Source: Siphonodentalium dalli
Lineage: Eukaryota > Mollusca > Scaphopoda > Gadilida > Siphonodentaliidae
Length of the DNA: 64,000 nt
NCBI GenBank assembly: GCA_032622095.1
Contig: CP136069.1
Location: 157,283,043 to 157,347,042, forward strand
Direction of reading: 5' to 3'
Position numbers and translations under genes: made by a program. Below, piece by piece: positions 45,201 to 60,200 of the stretch. The notes below the pieces were generated by a model. The model ran no database searches and had not been told where the DNA came from. It saw nothing but the letters and a program-made list of their open reading frames with translations. The stretch's first letter is position 1. Every line of letters starts with the position of its first letter.

Positions 45201-48200
45201 CATTCTCTTATATATACTAGGCTTCCTATGGGAGACTTGCATAATAATAGAATGCTTAAGCACAGGGTTTTCGCAAAACTTCAGGAAGCTCCAGTCATGG
45301 AATTATTGGAAGGGGGGTTATAAAATGCTGTATTAATTTCGCAGGCAAAAAGCTTTGATGATTTCCCCTTTGAATGATGAGTAAGATGTTAGACAATACA
45401 GTATTTTTAGTCAAGTTTTTTCAACTAAATCGTTTTCTTTAGCACATGTTAATTTGCAGTTACCATTGGGTCTGTAACAATGATTCCGAATTTTGCAACA
45501 ATTGACATATTTTTCCAACCATCTGGACTTAGTGAACAGGCCTCATTTATGGTCTAACCATTACTAGAAGGCATATGTACAAAATACGCAAACATGTATG
45601 TATTACAGTGCTCAAAATTTCAATTAAACATGATGCTCCTGTTTAGATTTTCTGTTGCCCATTTCTGTCGTATGCTCCTAATGCAAATTATTTTATGGGA
45701 TGCCAATAAAATTTTCTATGTGTTGTGTAATGCACCAATTTGATATTCTTATATTTCAGAACTCATCTAACGTAACACAGCTGGTTATGGATCTACTTGA
45801 TGACATTCTACCGCAGCTGCGGGAGAATTATCACAATCTGTCTCCATGTGGCAGCTCGTCACGAGCACAAAAAGCTCTTTACGAACTACACACCCTACCA
45901 AAAGTTACGATGACAACTGATCAGCTGATGGTAATTATCATCATAGGGAACCTTCTTCAGTTGACTCAACATGTGCATGTGAACCTCATGTTTGTCTTTC
46001 CCAATCATCGTTAACTTGATAACTTTAAATAAAATTAGGCCAGATAATCAAAATAATTTGTTTCTCAGGGAATTTCTTTCTCAAAGTGATGAGGGAGGCA
46101 GATATTTGTATTTATTATATTTGTCTAATTATCTGTGTGGGGGAGGCAGTTATTTGTATTCATTATATTTGTCTAATTATCTGTGTGGGGGAGGCAGGTA
46201 TATATATGAAAGAAATTTGCTGAAGTCCCATGTTCAGCATATTCTCTTAAATATGAGAAATATACTGAATTGGGACTGCTGGTATTTACTATTCATTTCT
46301 TGAAAACAGATTTCACATCAATGATATCTTGGACACTAACTAATGGTTATCATTTATGATTCGCACATCGCAGAAGAGTTTATGTAAAAAAAATCAGGTC
46401 GAGATTTCTTACTAAATCTGTTACATATCCGTAGCTATTGAAATGGAATGAAATACCTACGGTTCAAGTGTGTAAAAACACATACTGTAGTATTCATTTC
46501 ATTACCTATATAACAGGTTTAGCAAGAAATCGCAGCCCAATATTTTACGCAAACTCTTCTGCGACATGCAAAGCATGAAGGATAACCATTAGTTCAGTGT
46601 CCAAGATACTTATCTTTTGGGAAGTATCTTTAGTCTCAAATTAACATTGTTTTAGTTACTTTTTCCCTTATGGGAAGTTTCTATATCCCCTAAATTGCAG
46701 ATGATAAAATGCATAATCAAAGTGACTAATGGGCGAACAACTGTAACTGGAAAGAATTCTATCTGATCCTAGATCTCCCATAGCAGTTTAGGCCTAAGCA
46801 GAATGAGCTTCCCAGATGGTGAATTTGGTGATGCTAGCCCACCATGCGGGATAGCATCACTAAATTCACCCTCTGGGAACCTCATTCTGCAAATGATAGA
46901 CATACTATTTGCTTTCTGCATGGTTACCATAGAAACAACGATATTGATCTGTTTCAGACTGTGACTCTCGGGTCCCAGGAAGGTGCCTTTGAGAATGTGA
47001 AGATGAACTACAGCGGTGACTACGGACAGACAATACGTCAGCTCATCACTGCTCATATGATCAGGCGTGTCGCGATGTGTGTGTTGTCATCGCCCTACGG
47101 CAAGCGGCAACATCTCGCTGTGAGCCATGAGAAGGGGAAGATTACAATTCTACAGCTGTCTGCTCTGCTCAAACAGGCCGATTCTAGCAAGAAGAAACTC
47201 ACATTAACTGTAAGCTTGCATTTTTCTTGTTTATATTTTATAACTGCGCTTAGGCAAAAAAATAACTCTTTGTTTCCGATACCCTCCCTGGCTGACATTT
47301 TCTTGCCTGCCTCAATTTTTTTTTTCAATTTTCTCCAGAAAGCTAGTCAATATGTCAGCTGTTAAGAGTGTCAATGTAAATATATACTGTTTTCCCAATC
47401 CCAAAAGCAAAAATAAGTGGGTTATTAAGCACAACGAAGGTAGAGTTCTTACTGCAGAGTGAATGAATTCAAGGGACAACATGTTTTTATCCAATGCTTC
47501 ATGCTTGGCTTATTTTAAATACACATGGATCTACCATATTCCATGGCACCATGACTACACTATTATATCACTTATGGCTGAAAGGTTTAATAAAAAGAAA
47601 AACATTTGCAAAAAAAAAAATATCCCTGCCTGCCTATCTGGAAAATATTCTCAAAGTTATCGGAAACAGAGAAGTTTTTTGTTTTGGCCTTATGTACCGA
47701 TATATCACTAAGAAAACAGATGTGTTATGGTCCAGTAAATGTAAATCTTATAATTTTATAGTAGCTCATAGGTATAAAATGTTAGGCCAAAAAAAAAAGG
47801 TTTTGATTCTCAGGCATCACCACATAAAAAAAATGACCCACATTGGACCATTTTATTTAAATTTTGGATTTCACCTTATGTTATGTTTCAAATATCAAAT
47901 AGCTAATTACAACAGTTCATGCGTGGGTATTCAATTAAAGATCATAGTCAACGATAACTATCAGGTATATTGTCACCACAGGCTGTCCAAACTCCCAAGT
48001 TTATTGGTAACATGTGTCGAAATATTTTGATAAAAGCAGGAAGTTGGATATTGAATTTGTCGTCCGCCAACCTGACCTTTGCGACCTTTGCACAGTAAGT
48101 AAATAACCCTGCAAGATAGAGTTTCCCCCCTTACTACGCTATTGTGATCGAATGTACGCAAACAGGAGCGCAATTCAGTTTGATAACCAGTGTATATGTG

Positions 48201-51200
48201 TGCCAGGAGGAATCTGTTATTGGAAAAATTAGCCACTTCATGGATAGAATAACTAATGATTGTGAAGAACATACAAATTTGAATTGGTACTTTATTTAAG
48301 TATGTAAATATATATAATAAAATAGTGGATTCAATGTTGTCATGTCTTTTGGCCCTGATAAAAATTCAGCAAACTTGCAGTTTTTCAGTTTGCTGAATTT
48401 TTCTCTTAGGAACATCATTCTGCATAGGCCTCATCTTCTCTGGAAAGTTTCTTTATTATCAAATTTCTATAGAAACTTCTTCACGCAGATTATATTTCTT
48501 TTTTAGTTTCTCTATATCCCCAAATTGACAGACGACACATTGCATAACCAAGGTTTCCAAACGGTGTACATCACAATATTCACCATTTGGGAACTTCTAT
48601 CTGAGTCTATGTCTCCCATAGCAGATGAGGCCATGCAGAATGAGGTTCCCAGAGGGTGAATTTCATGATGCTCGCCTGAGATGCGGGATAGCATCACTAA
48701 ATTCACCCTCTTGGGACCTCATTCTGCAAATGACAGGCACACTCAACTCAGGCTTGATGGAAATGATTCTTTTTCCAGAGACTAGCATCAGCTCCAATCC
48801 CGTTCACGGTCCTGTCGATAACCGGGAACCCTTGCAATGAAGACCTACTTGCTGTGTGTGGTTTAAAGGTAAGTCATTTACAAAAAATACTTGGTAATCA
48901 GACAGCGTCCATGTCACTTTCATCTGGCTGCATCAAAATATTTGGGGGCTAAATTTTAGGAGTATTAGTTGTTTATTGTCTTTATTCTTTTCCAATTCCA
49001 GTTTTGTTATTTTTTTCATTAAAATTACATTATTTATTGAGCGCTAATAATCAGGTCAGGCACATCCTGAATTCCACTATGATAGTGGTATATGACAATA
49101 ACATATTCATGTTTCCTTTATTTACATCGGGAATAGAAGATGGCGCATACAAGTGCAGTCAATTTTCACTCTTAACAATATTGAAGCAATGAACAGTCTT
49201 CCGACAAAATACATTGTGCAATTTTTTGCGACAGCTTTGTTATTCAATAATATTACTAATATCTGCCTTTCTAAATGACTAAATAACAGGATGACTCAAT
49301 CGCTCCTTCATTTAAACTAATTGCATGCTAATTGTGTTGCTTATCGTGTGTCGTCATGATTAATCATTCTCCTGGACAAAATATATGTGTGATACCGAAT
49401 TAGTGAGACACTAATTTTGAATACTATTTGTGTGATATATGATTTTGGATTATCCCCCTTTTATCAAATTCACAAAAGGTAATGGTCATATATCACTTTA
49501 ATAGTAGAATTCAGGATGTACCTGACCTGTTAATTTTTGCTTTGATTTATCTTTAAAAAAAATTAGTTATGTTCATCAGAACATTGCCAAGATTGTGTAA
49601 AGGTATGGATAGCAAGGGGATTATCTTTTTTAATGGGAAACTACAATTTCAAAAAGGGTTGTTTATTGAACACATGCAACTATTAAAAAACAGATGAAGG
49701 TTTAGGGTCATTCCGGAGCAGATAAGGCCAGTCACACGCCGCCAGTGCCAGGAGACCGAACTTTTTATTCTTCTGTGACTGAATCTCGTGAGAAAACAGA
49801 AATAAAATATACGATAATTAAACAACCATTGGTTGATGCAGGAATTTCTTTTCAACTATTCATAAAAGTCGACGATATATGAGGACAACACTAACAATCG
49901 CACAACTGTAATATAGACAAAACTAAATTAACTGTTTGCATGTTTATTTGAAGCGTTGTGCTTTTCTTAAACGCCTCCTGTTGGAGTGGATTGTCATTTT
50001 GCAAAACTAGTTCATATATTGATTCCACATTATACGTTCTCGCGGGATGGGGTTTTATGTAATGTTCTCACAAACGACTATCATGTATGCACCATACTAT
50101 GGTATGGGTAAGTCAACGTCCGGATTGACCACTTGTCATTCGTCCGTCTGTCTGTATGTATGTCTGTCCGTCTGTCCATAGCCACTTTACGTATGGTGCG
50201 ATAACTCAATCATTTTTATCCGATCTGAGCCCAAAAATACAGATCGAGTATGAATATGGGTTTGATCCTATTTTTTTTAACGAGATTATGTCCCTTTTTT
50301 TTTTTTTAATCTTTGAAGATTAACATTGAATGTTAATCTTTGAAGATTAACATTGAATGTTAAGGATTTTAGCATCCAAGCATAAAATAGCTAATCACTC
50401 TCATCAAGGTATGGGTTAAACATCTGCTGACACGATCGGCCTCTCGTTTTGTATCTTTGCTATATCTCACATATTGTAATAGTTCATGGAATAAATACTG
50501 TTTATTCTTCTGAACTTATTAAGCTTGGAAAATCTTATTATTTCAGTTCCTCATCATTTCTTTATTATATTTCTCAGGACTGCCATGTGCTGACATTCAA
50601 CAGCTCAGGAGCCGTAGCAGACCACCTCGTTCTGCACCCATCACTGGCTACAGGAAACTTCATCATCAAGGTATGTTTATCATTACATCACCACCCCCCA
50701 CTACTCCCAACATTCCCTTTCCAAAATTGTGCTAGTTTCAACAAAATGTTTTCATACAATTTTGTGTGCAGATTCACAAACCTATATTGGGTTTAAATAA
50801 ACACTTTTATGTTATGGCTGTTGATATGTCATTCTTACATTACCTCATTCTGCATCAAATTGTTTGATTCTTACCCACCAGCTGGGTGATTTGCTTATTC
50901 CTGCTCATACATAGAATCATCATTTATACTAGACTTTTCAACATTTGTTTTTATCTTTTTATTGTCAGTAGTATTTCTCAAATATGGAACATGAGTTTAG
51001 GTTCAACCTAGAGCTAATATTCCGATTGCCATAGTTCTTATAGCCAATGAATTATGTTAAATCTTTTCAGGCAATATGGCTGCCAGGTTCCCAGACTGAA
51101 CTTGCTATTGTTACTGCTGACTTTGTGAAGGTTAGTCATTATTTTTGTGACCCAGTGACCTCAATTGTAATGCTGCACTGCAAAAACCTAATTAATTCTG

Positions 51201-54200
51201 TGGTCTCAGGCACCGAGGCCCCCTGGTGGTTCAGTTGATAAGGTGCATGACCAACATTAACATAAGCTGATTCAATTCTCAATAAGCACAGATTTAGGAT
51301 CTATGCATATGAAAGGTAACACCTTGGTCGTGTATGTATGCATGTTGGTCAGTTGCTTTCCAGGCTTTAGTGGTTTCTACCAGCAGTGGAGTGATTTCCC
51401 GATTAAATTAATCCTGTGTGCGGTCTTTCCTCCACCTACAAAGTAGACCTTGTGATATGGTCTAGAGAGTGAAATGATGATAAAACTCCATTTTACATTT
51501 ACATATATTCAGTTATAAATGTATACATTGGAATGGTCTATTATTTATTTAGAGGACTGTTCAGGAAAAATGAGCAGACTACAGACGGACAAAAAGATGA
51601 TAAAAGTGCAGAAAGATTCATTTTCATTTGTGGGAAATGTTCAGATATTAAGTTCAATGAAACAGCATATGGCTTATTATTATCTGAACATTTACTGACA
51701 GAACTACTCACCAATTAGTATTTATTAAAGAAAGGGCTAAAATTCTCTGGCATGAAATTTTAACCCTTCTATGACTAGAGCTTCCTGAAATTTTGGAAAA
51801 ACCATGTGCCAGTGATTTCTCTTATATATGCCTATGGGAGTCTTGCATATATAAGAGAATACATTGGCCTAACAATATTTACCTTGACCTTGTAAGCCAG
51901 TGCATTCTCTTATATACGCGAGGCTTCCGTAGTAAGACTAGCATATATAAGAGAATGCACTGGCACAGGATCTATAATGCTGCATCAGCGCAGCTCCTGT
52001 CATGAAAGGGTTAAAAATTACCTACATCCTATTTGCAATTCGTGGCTAATTCTGCTGATGCTGTTTTCTTCCAGATTTACAATTTAGGGGTGGATGCCAT
52101 CAGTCCTCAGTTTTACTTCTTGCTGCCGACTGGGAAGATTCGTGATGCCACGTTCATATTCCGAGACGAGAGTCGCCACATGGTTATGATGTCATCAGCT
52201 GGGTACATCTACACACAAATGATGGAGGAGGCTAGCAGCGCCCAACATGGACCGTTCTACATCACCAATGTCCTTGAGGTCAAACATGCTGATTTGAAGG
52301 TTTGTTGCCGAAAATCAAATTCTTTCTACACCAGTTAGTATGAGGCACATGTATTCAATGGAATCACAGCCACAATGGCATAGTTTTGTATAGCACAAGT
52401 TGATTACAACCAACTGACAATTATATTTCATTCATTCTGGGCAAACCGAAAACAAATAGTATGTTAAAGGCACTCAATCCGATCAGACGGTCCCCATATC
52501 ATCAAGTTACAACAATAACAACATTTCTTCAAAATATGCATTAGTTATCAGAATCGATTAATTACAACAAAATAATGCTAACCCCTGTCAACTATGGTAT
52601 AAAATTTCTCAAAACGTGTTATTTTTATCAAGATGTTGTTCTACGAGATATGGCCGTATTATCACTTGAGTATCACAAAATATGCCTGTATTACCACTTG
52701 CTTTTTAGAGTAATCCATCTTCATCTGCAATTTTGTCCGAGACTGTCGGTTTGACGTCTTTTTTCCAGGCTACAAATAAGTGAACATCTCCAGAAATCAA
52801 AAATTGATATCTGATATCTGATAACTCTGAACTTTGATGGGTGGGTTCCTCGACTCGAATCAAATATTTTTTACCCCTCCCCCCAAAGCCAAAGAAATAG
52901 TAATTTGGGAAGGTTAGTTCAGATTATGCATCTTTAATAACTATCTTTCAATCCTCCAGAGTAATATAGATTTAGGTGGCACAAGGACAACTTAACCCTT
53001 CCATGACTGGAGCTTCCTGAAATTTTTATAAAACCCTGTGCCAATGCATTCTCTTATATATGGCAGTCTCCCATATCTCAAAAATCCGTTGAATACATGT
53101 GCCTCATGTAAATGCATGTGGAATATCTCGTTCTCAGCACTTGTTATGAATCAATGCTTTTAATATGAAATGTGTAATAACAAACTTCTCAAAATGGTCA
53201 TTTCATATATAGGATCTTTTTTGCTGTGAAGTCAAGATTTTTAAAACTATTTTGAAAATTTGATTTTCATCTCTTTAACCTAGAATGAATTTAGACTTCC
53301 TGACAAGCTTTCCCGCATCACCAAATTCACCCTCTGGGGGACCTCATTCTGCTTAGGCTTGAACATCGTCTGGGAAGAATCTATAGTCTCAAATTAACAT
53401 TGTTTTTAGTTACTTTTTCTCTTCTGGGAAGTTTCTATATACCCTAATTTGCAGTAGATAAAATGCATAATCGATGTGCCTAATGTGTGAACATCACCAA
53501 TTTCAAGTTGGGAAATTCAATCTGATCCTAGATATCCCATAGCAGTTGGGGCCTAAGCAGAATGAGGTTACCATAGGGTGAATTCTCTGCAAATGACAGT
53601 CACATTATTTCAAGGCATGGCCAGTGGCAGAACGAGGTCCCCAGAAGTTGAAGTTGCTGATGCTATCCTGCCATGCGCGATAACATAACTAAATTCACCC
53701 TCTGGGGACCTCATTAATTCAATGACAGACACACTATTTGATGGATTGATTATTTCCATGTATTTATTGTTTGTTTCAGGAGGCAAACAGTCAGGTAGCA
53801 GGTGGAGGAGTCTCCATATATTTCTCACACACTTTGCAGTTACTGTTTTTCAGCTATGCTCAAGGTTTGTTTTACTCATGCCTATATAGTATGGCCCTCT
53901 TAATTCAGATTTTTTGGCTTCGGCAATCTGCGACGGCAACCCTTGCTGTAGGGCTAGTTTGCTTCAGCATAGCTGATTGCTGTAGCCAATTATGAGGGAT
54001 GATTGTACTTTAAATGTGATTATATAAACTAAATATAGATGTTGGCTTTCTTATATCAAGTGCATCATGTATCAAATTTAATGTGCACATAAGCCAAATT
54101 CTTCATCCCAATATTGGTTTTTTCCATCTATTTCTCCGAAATTCTTGGAGCTATGATATTGGAGATCTGGCTTGAATTTGATTTAAAATTATTTTCCCAC

Positions 54201-57200
54201 ACCACTGACACCACCTACTCCGTCCCCAGATGAAATGTGAACGAGTGTGGAAAATGTTAGTTTATTGGTGATTTCTTAAGTCAGGACTATTCAAATTCTT
54301 ATTTTACATAACCTTTTGGCTTGAAACATATTCCGTTATTTTTTCAGGAAAATCATTTGCATCTACAGTGTCAAAAGATATTTCCTTTGTTCCTGCTCTG
54401 TTTCCAATAGTATTCAAAAGGTAAGTTGGCCCTATATGATGACATCCACTTCTTGTGCAAAATACACTCATTTACTTTATGAACGATGTAAAACAACATG
54501 GTAATTATAATGAAAATGAGTTTATGACTCGAGCCATAAACTCATTTTCGTTATAATTACCATGTGTTTTGCATCGTTCAGAGAGCACACGAGTGTATAT
54601 TACACTCATCCATGGCTCAAATTGATTCATTTGTTGCATGTATTCTGTTGAGTATAAAAGGAGATGGTCCCATATATGGCCTGATTTAGTGTACAGTACC
54701 CATTTAATCTTTAGGTGTATGAATAAGTTTCCTCTTATTAGGCCATTAACACGTTCACTGCCGACGCCCATTCAAAAAGTACGAGATAACTCGTAGTCGG
54801 CAGTGAACGTGTTAAAATAAAATATAAAATATCTGTGTTCTCAGGCAATTAAATCTCAATTTTGAGATGAGGGAGTGAGGGAATTTATTGAATTTTTTTT
54901 TCTCAAAATCTGGTAAACATAAAAAAATTCAATATTTTTAACAGAAAATGTTGAACTAATTGTTTGACGATGTTTTTTATAAGAAAATTTCAGAGATGAG
55001 GGAGGTGCTTGAGAACTTGGGATTTTTTAGCTCAACTTGACGAAGGGTTGGCATCTGTAATCCATCTGTCTGTGCACACGTCTGTCTGTCTGTCAGCAAT
55101 TTCCGTTAGCTCACCCTACAGGTCACATCTCTCATCCCATCATCACCAAACTTCATATGGATCTTCGGGGGGTGACCTCTAGATTGGAGCCATAAATTGT
55201 TTCCGAAATTAAAAATAAAAATAGCCTCCAGCAGCCTTTAAGGATCGCCTCTAGATGGGAGCTATCAAATTTTAACATGAAAAACATGGCCACCAGCAGA
55301 CATCTTAGATTTTACTCTTTGCATGAATAAATCCTTTAGCACACCCTACAGACTACATCCATCATCCGATCATCACCAAACTTCATATGGATCTTCGGGT
55401 GACCTCTAGATGGGAGCCATTAAATTTTTGTGAATTTCGTTGGAAAAACATGGTCGCCAGTGGCCATCTTGGATTTTACTCTTTGCGTGATAAAATCTTT
55501 CGGCACACCCTACAGATGACATCCGTCATCTGATCATCACCAGACTTCATATTGAACTTTGGGGTGACCACGAGATTGGAGCCATCAAATGTTTCCGAAA
55601 TTTGTCCAAAAGCATGGCTGCCTGTGGCCATCTTGGATTTTAATTTCTAAATATCTCTTCATGTTCACATCTAGTATTACTTAGACATTTGACTTTCCGC
55701 ATTCCTAATCGCTCTATAGACTGTAACACATGAAATTACCCCCCTTTCCAAGTTTAGCTACTGCGTCATTGACACTTTCATATATATTTGGCCTTATTTA
55801 GACTATTAACTGATCCATGTACTAGATGACCTTCTCTGTCTTCAGCACAAATGGATCTGGTAAAGCCAGCAATGGAGCACAGCCATTAGTTCATTGGTCA
55901 GAGGTAATGGGTCACACTGGTCTAATGTACTGCATGACTCAGACGTCGAACAATCCAGTGGCATTGATGATCAAGCCAGATGCTATCAATGTTCAGGAAA
56001 TCAAAGTTGTTCCTGCCAAAGCCAAGGTAAAATGAAAATTCACAGAACCATATATATTTTTTCGTTAAACTGAAACAGTTGTTATTTTAACAAAAAAAGA
56101 GGATGTGATTCAAATTGAAAAATAGAAATTGAAAAACTTTCAAACATTTTACAATGGTTTGTCTGACTTTTTTGTCAATAGAATGCCAAAATGAAGTTAT
56201 TTTTGTGTGTGCTTGACATCAGGAAAGAGATTACCAAATAGTAAAGTTGGCAGAAATCTTTTTGGGAATGTAAATTTTACTGATGTGATCTGCTTAGGCT
56301 ATGAATAAATTTTTCCTCTTTATGTTACAAATGTCCACAAAAAAGTGCAGTTTTTTGTAGGGAGAAAAAAGGATACACATTTTGTTGTTTGAGATGTGTA
56401 CACGAGTATTATTATGGTCATAACATCCTGTTTTATTTTTTTTTCAGATACAAGATGTTGTAGCCATTAGACATACATCATCAAGCACTGAGCAGGTGAG
56501 TTTATGAAAACATTTTCAATGTAGATCATCTTGGATATATATCACTTAAATTTAGTTTGGTTTACATGTTAGTTTCATTAATTTACCAAATAATTGTTGT
56601 TTATGTCTACCTGCTAAATATGCATCACTATTAGGCTCCTGCGAACGTTCGAGATTCGATTCGATGTGAAATCAAGCAAAAGGTTTGATTTGAAATTATA
56701 ACAGAGATTCAATAAATTTTCGAACCCTCCAGCATCGGGAGACTTATGCAACTGTTTAATATATATAAACGAAAAAGACTTTAAAACATTGATCTCGGTT
56801 AACAGAAGGGAGATAACCACCTATTATTAGGGTACAAAAGTACCTTTTTCTAATCCATGTCAATTATCCTTTCAATTTTCCAGTATAATAAGGTATAATC
56901 AGCAAAAATATGACACCGTATGGCCATGATGAATTAATCAATTACTTGTCATGTACGTTTATATAATTGTCAATGACGAAAACAAATTATTAACGTCACT
57001 GAACTGTCGTTTTATTTGGTTCGATTCGATGTGAAATCTTCCCCACCATTCGATTTGAGGTTTGATTCGACGAAAAAATAGTGATTTGCAGGAGTCTAAT
57101 CACTATTTATATTCTGTGAATATTTGTCAGTCAGGGGAATTTTGGACAATGGTTCTTATTTGGATGCGGAAACATGAGTAGTTACTCTGTTATATTAGTT

Positions 57201-60200
57201 TGTACATGCATTCAATCCCACCTGATCACAAAGGCACAGTGCAGGAAGGTCTTTTGCTTTTATTCAGAAATTTATCATCGGGAGCTTTTCTCTCAATGTT
57301 GTGACCAACTCCTTTAATTTACTGAAATTAAATTCCCATTCTGTAATTGCTTTTAGCAAAATTATTTTGAGGGAATTCTAATCGGCCTAATCACATTTCT
57401 TTTGTTACTAGGCGGAACTTCACTGAATGTTATTATGGAATAGAAAATAACACCAATACAATTACTTAGATGTTAGCATTAAGCATCTAAGAGAAAGTAG
57501 TTAGTTAAATGCTATACAATTACTATTTTTTAGCAAAGAACAACAATGATACTGTTGTGTGAGGATGGTAGTTTGAGAATATACATGGCTAACGTTGATG
57601 GCACAAATTACTGGTTATCTGACTCACTGCAGCCACACAGTCCCATAGCTGTCCTTAAACCTACCAAAAAGAAAAAGACTACAAAAACAGGAAAAGGTAA
57701 ATACAATCTAATATATTCCATCATAATCATGTAGCAGACTATTAATACAACAAAACAAACAACATCAAAATAAAAGACTAGAAGATATTGCTGGGTGAAG
57801 ATATTGCTGGGTGAGGATATTGTTGTGTAAAGGCTCCCCAGAGGGTGAATTTGGTGATGCTAGCCTGCTGTGTGGGATAGCATCACTAATTTACCCTCTG
57901 GGGACCTCATTCTGCAAATGACATACACACTATTTGCAGACTTGCAAAACAGGCATTTCATAACTCCACGATTAAAACATATAATAAAATAACACAATGA
58001 TGTATTATAATCAAGTCTGTTTTGTACATTTAAGTTTTTTTTGGACACAGCAGTGAATTTTCACAGGGAATCGATCTGAATGCACTTTAATTTTAGCGAA
58101 TCAGAAAATATGATCTTTATTGTTTCATTGCTGGATAATCTATGGAATTCTTGGTATCAAATTTAATGATGGGGTAATTTAATGATAGGGTAATTTCATC
58201 GGTAATTTAATGACTGGTTAATTTAATGATGGGGTAATTTAATGATGGGGTAATTTAATGATTGGGTAACTTAATGATGGTGTAATTTTAATTGATAAAG
58301 GAGCATATGGGTGATTTTCCCTTAAATAAACAAACTGTTGTCTCACGAACAAAAACTTCTATCAAAAGTGAAGAAGGCCAACAATGAAGCACCCACATGG
58401 TGTTATTTGTCGACCAGCATATGGGTTGAAATCAGAAAGTAGTGAAATGACAGAGCTATGATGTTTTCTTAATATGGGATATGCCGAGGTGGCGAATATC
58501 CACCAACATCTACTGTCTCGGGCTCCCCAGTGAAAACTTTCCATATTGTGTCTTATATGATACCACACTGAAAAATGCTGTCTCATGTGGACCAACACTC
58601 AATCATAAAACACGTCAAACGCTTTTTATGAAGAGAAAAATTTTCCTCCAATTTATTTCCATGGTGATTTGTCAAAATCATAGATTATCAGTATTTGTTT
58701 CAGACGCGGAAGTGTCTCGATGTGAGTCCCACCCCCTACTCCCCTTAATTAATGTCCACGCCATCATGCGCCCTCATGGACCAAACGGATATGCCAAATC
58801 CTTAGTCAAATACATTGACTGTTGTGGTTTGGATGAAGTAAGTTGCCTAACAAACTATAAGTTTAAATATTGAGTGGTTTTGGAAACAGTAATTTTGTCC
58901 ACACAGCTACGTTGACCCCAAACACAATGCAAATTTATGTTGACTTTTCAAAGTAGCCGAGAATTTTGCCAAATATCATTTTCGGGTCCGGCCATATCCA
59001 GTGGATGATATTTTGGTACAAATATTGACATCTTGGAAATTTTTTCTAAATTTCAAAGTCCTAATTTGTTTATTAATCACCCATATAATAAAGAATTCTT
59101 TATTGATTTCAGGACGTCCAACTGGTTCTGTTTCATTCCCGATTGACTACTTTGAGCACTGTCAGGTTACAAATGAGGTGGAGGTAAGTTTACAGCTGAT
59201 TAATTGAACACCATAGCTACTTTAGTTACTGTTACAAAGCCAGGTCTTTTGTTGTGGGTTGGGGAATTGGAACCCTGTAAACACTATGGAGAAATATGTT
59301 CATTTAACCAACTGCCAACATCTAATGATTAGTAAAACAGGACCTAGCCTGAAATTAGTGTGTCTGAAATTTTCAGAATGAGGTCCCCAGAGGATGAATT
59401 CACAGCAGCAGGGCTAGCGTCACCAAATTCACCCTCTGGGGACCACATTCTGCTTAGGCATCAAACTGCTATGGGAGACCTAGGATCAGATTGAAGTTCC
59501 CCAGTTGAAGATGGTGATGTTCACCCATTAGTCACCTCAATTATGCATTTTATCTTCTGTAAATTAGGGGATATAGATACTGAACAGAAGTGGAAAGTAA
59601 CTAAAAACAATGTTAATTCAAGACTATAGATACTTCCCAGAAGATGAGGCCTAAGCAGAATGAGGTCCCCAGAGGGTGAATTTGATGATCATCTTATTCA
59701 GAATATGTAGTTCATAGTCTAATCCAAAGGTAAATAACACATGAAACTAATTTGAAAAGCATAATCTTTTTATGCGCATATTTAAAAAAAAACATTTGTT
59801 CATTCGTCCGTTCGCTTTTGGTATCTGAATGATTATTTAAGATAGTCTCAACTGAATAGAATTAAGTTTGGTATGTGGGTTTACTAGCTCAAAATACAGG
59901 TCAAGTTCGAAATCGGTCTCCACCAACCAATTTTCACCAGAGTTACGGCCCTTTTTGTTGGAATTTGCATTCAATTTTCGTTCCGGATGGTAACTTTAGT
60001 AAGTCTGAACTGAATGGAATGAAATTAGGTATATGAGTTTACTAGCCCAAAATACGTCAAGATCAAATTTGGTTTCCGCTCGCCAATTTTAACCAGAGTT
60101 ATGACCCTTTGTTGCAATTAACACAGGCGTATTTTGCCATACCACAGTTATGCTCTTGTTGTTTCTTTCAGTATGGTGGAAATGACGTTCTTCAAATTTA

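Noticed and set aside
47494-48030. 178-codon + strand frame in intron 21
   Set aside because: Composition is that of random AT-rich sequence (many Ile, Lys, Tyr, His), no motif, and it overlaps another chance frame.
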